Source: BOKV01 sp041739225
Lineage (GTDB): Bacteria; Pseudomonadota; Alphaproteobacteria; Rhizobiales; Rhizobiaceae
DNA length: 11,077 nucleotides
Assembly (NCBI GenBank): GCA_041739225.1
Contig: JBGSOG010000102.1
Location: 1 to 11,077, forward strand
Direction: 5' to 3'
The notes under the pieces are model-generated. The model did not search any database. It was given only the letters and a program-made list of their open reading frames with translations, and was not told the origin of the DNA. The position numbers and the translations under genes were made by a program. Positions 11,073-11,077 of this stretch are shown piece by piece (position 1 is the stretch's first letter; every line of letters begins with the position of its first letter).

Positions 11073-11077
11073 TTCTG

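Overview
The window looks like a chromosomal core region of an alphaproteobacterium, most likely of the order Hyphomicrobiales (Rhizobiales). The reasons are the neighbourhood gyrA / marC / ssb / uvrA, a LexA operator of the alphaproteobacterial GTTC-N7-GTTC type, a folate-dependent TrmFO, a DUF1127 protein, and an RNA with CCUCCUCCC loops of the kind described in this class. No mobile element, CRISPR array, tRNA or rRNA gene was seen. The genus cannot be named from the sequence.

Layout, left to right. Positions 1-404 (minus) hold the N-terminal 134 codons of gyrA, cut by the window edge, with a good sigma70-like promoter behind it. A PP2C-like phosphatase (573-1439, minus) is divergent from a marC-family membrane protein (1472-2107, plus), with only 32 bp between the start codons. 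Then come four minus-strand genes: a small secreted protein (2114-2476), an HdeA/HdeB-like periplasmic protein (2594-2887), a VOC-fold protein (2959-3381) and ssb (3388-3930). ssb is divergent from uvrA (4150-7080). A perfect LexA box at 4052-4066 overlaps the likely uvrA -10 element, so uvrA should belong to the SOS response.

The most distinctive part is 7343-7686. It holds a 46-residue DUF1127 protein, a perfect 9-bp palindromic hairpin, and then three successive hairpins with unrelated stems. Each of the three displays an 11-nt loop ending in CCUCCUCCC, an anti-Shine-Dalgarno-like motif. The last hairpin also serves as an intrinsic terminator. This matches the alphaproteobacterial 'cuckoo'/CcsR small RNAs, which in Rhodobacter sit downstream of a DUF1127 gene; the three-loop form is the unusual point here.

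After it lie a secreted protein of unknown function (7762-8142), trmFO (8188-9606), a crotonase-fold enzyme with the dienoyl-CoA isomerase acid triad (9611-10435, four bases after trmFO), and a convergent small membrane protein of unknown function (10457-10960, minus).

Functionally the window mixes genome maintenance (gyrA, ssb, uvrA), tRNA modification (trmFO), fatty-acid oxidation, and several likely stress or envelope proteins. Most calls rest on motif recognition by eye; no database search was possible.
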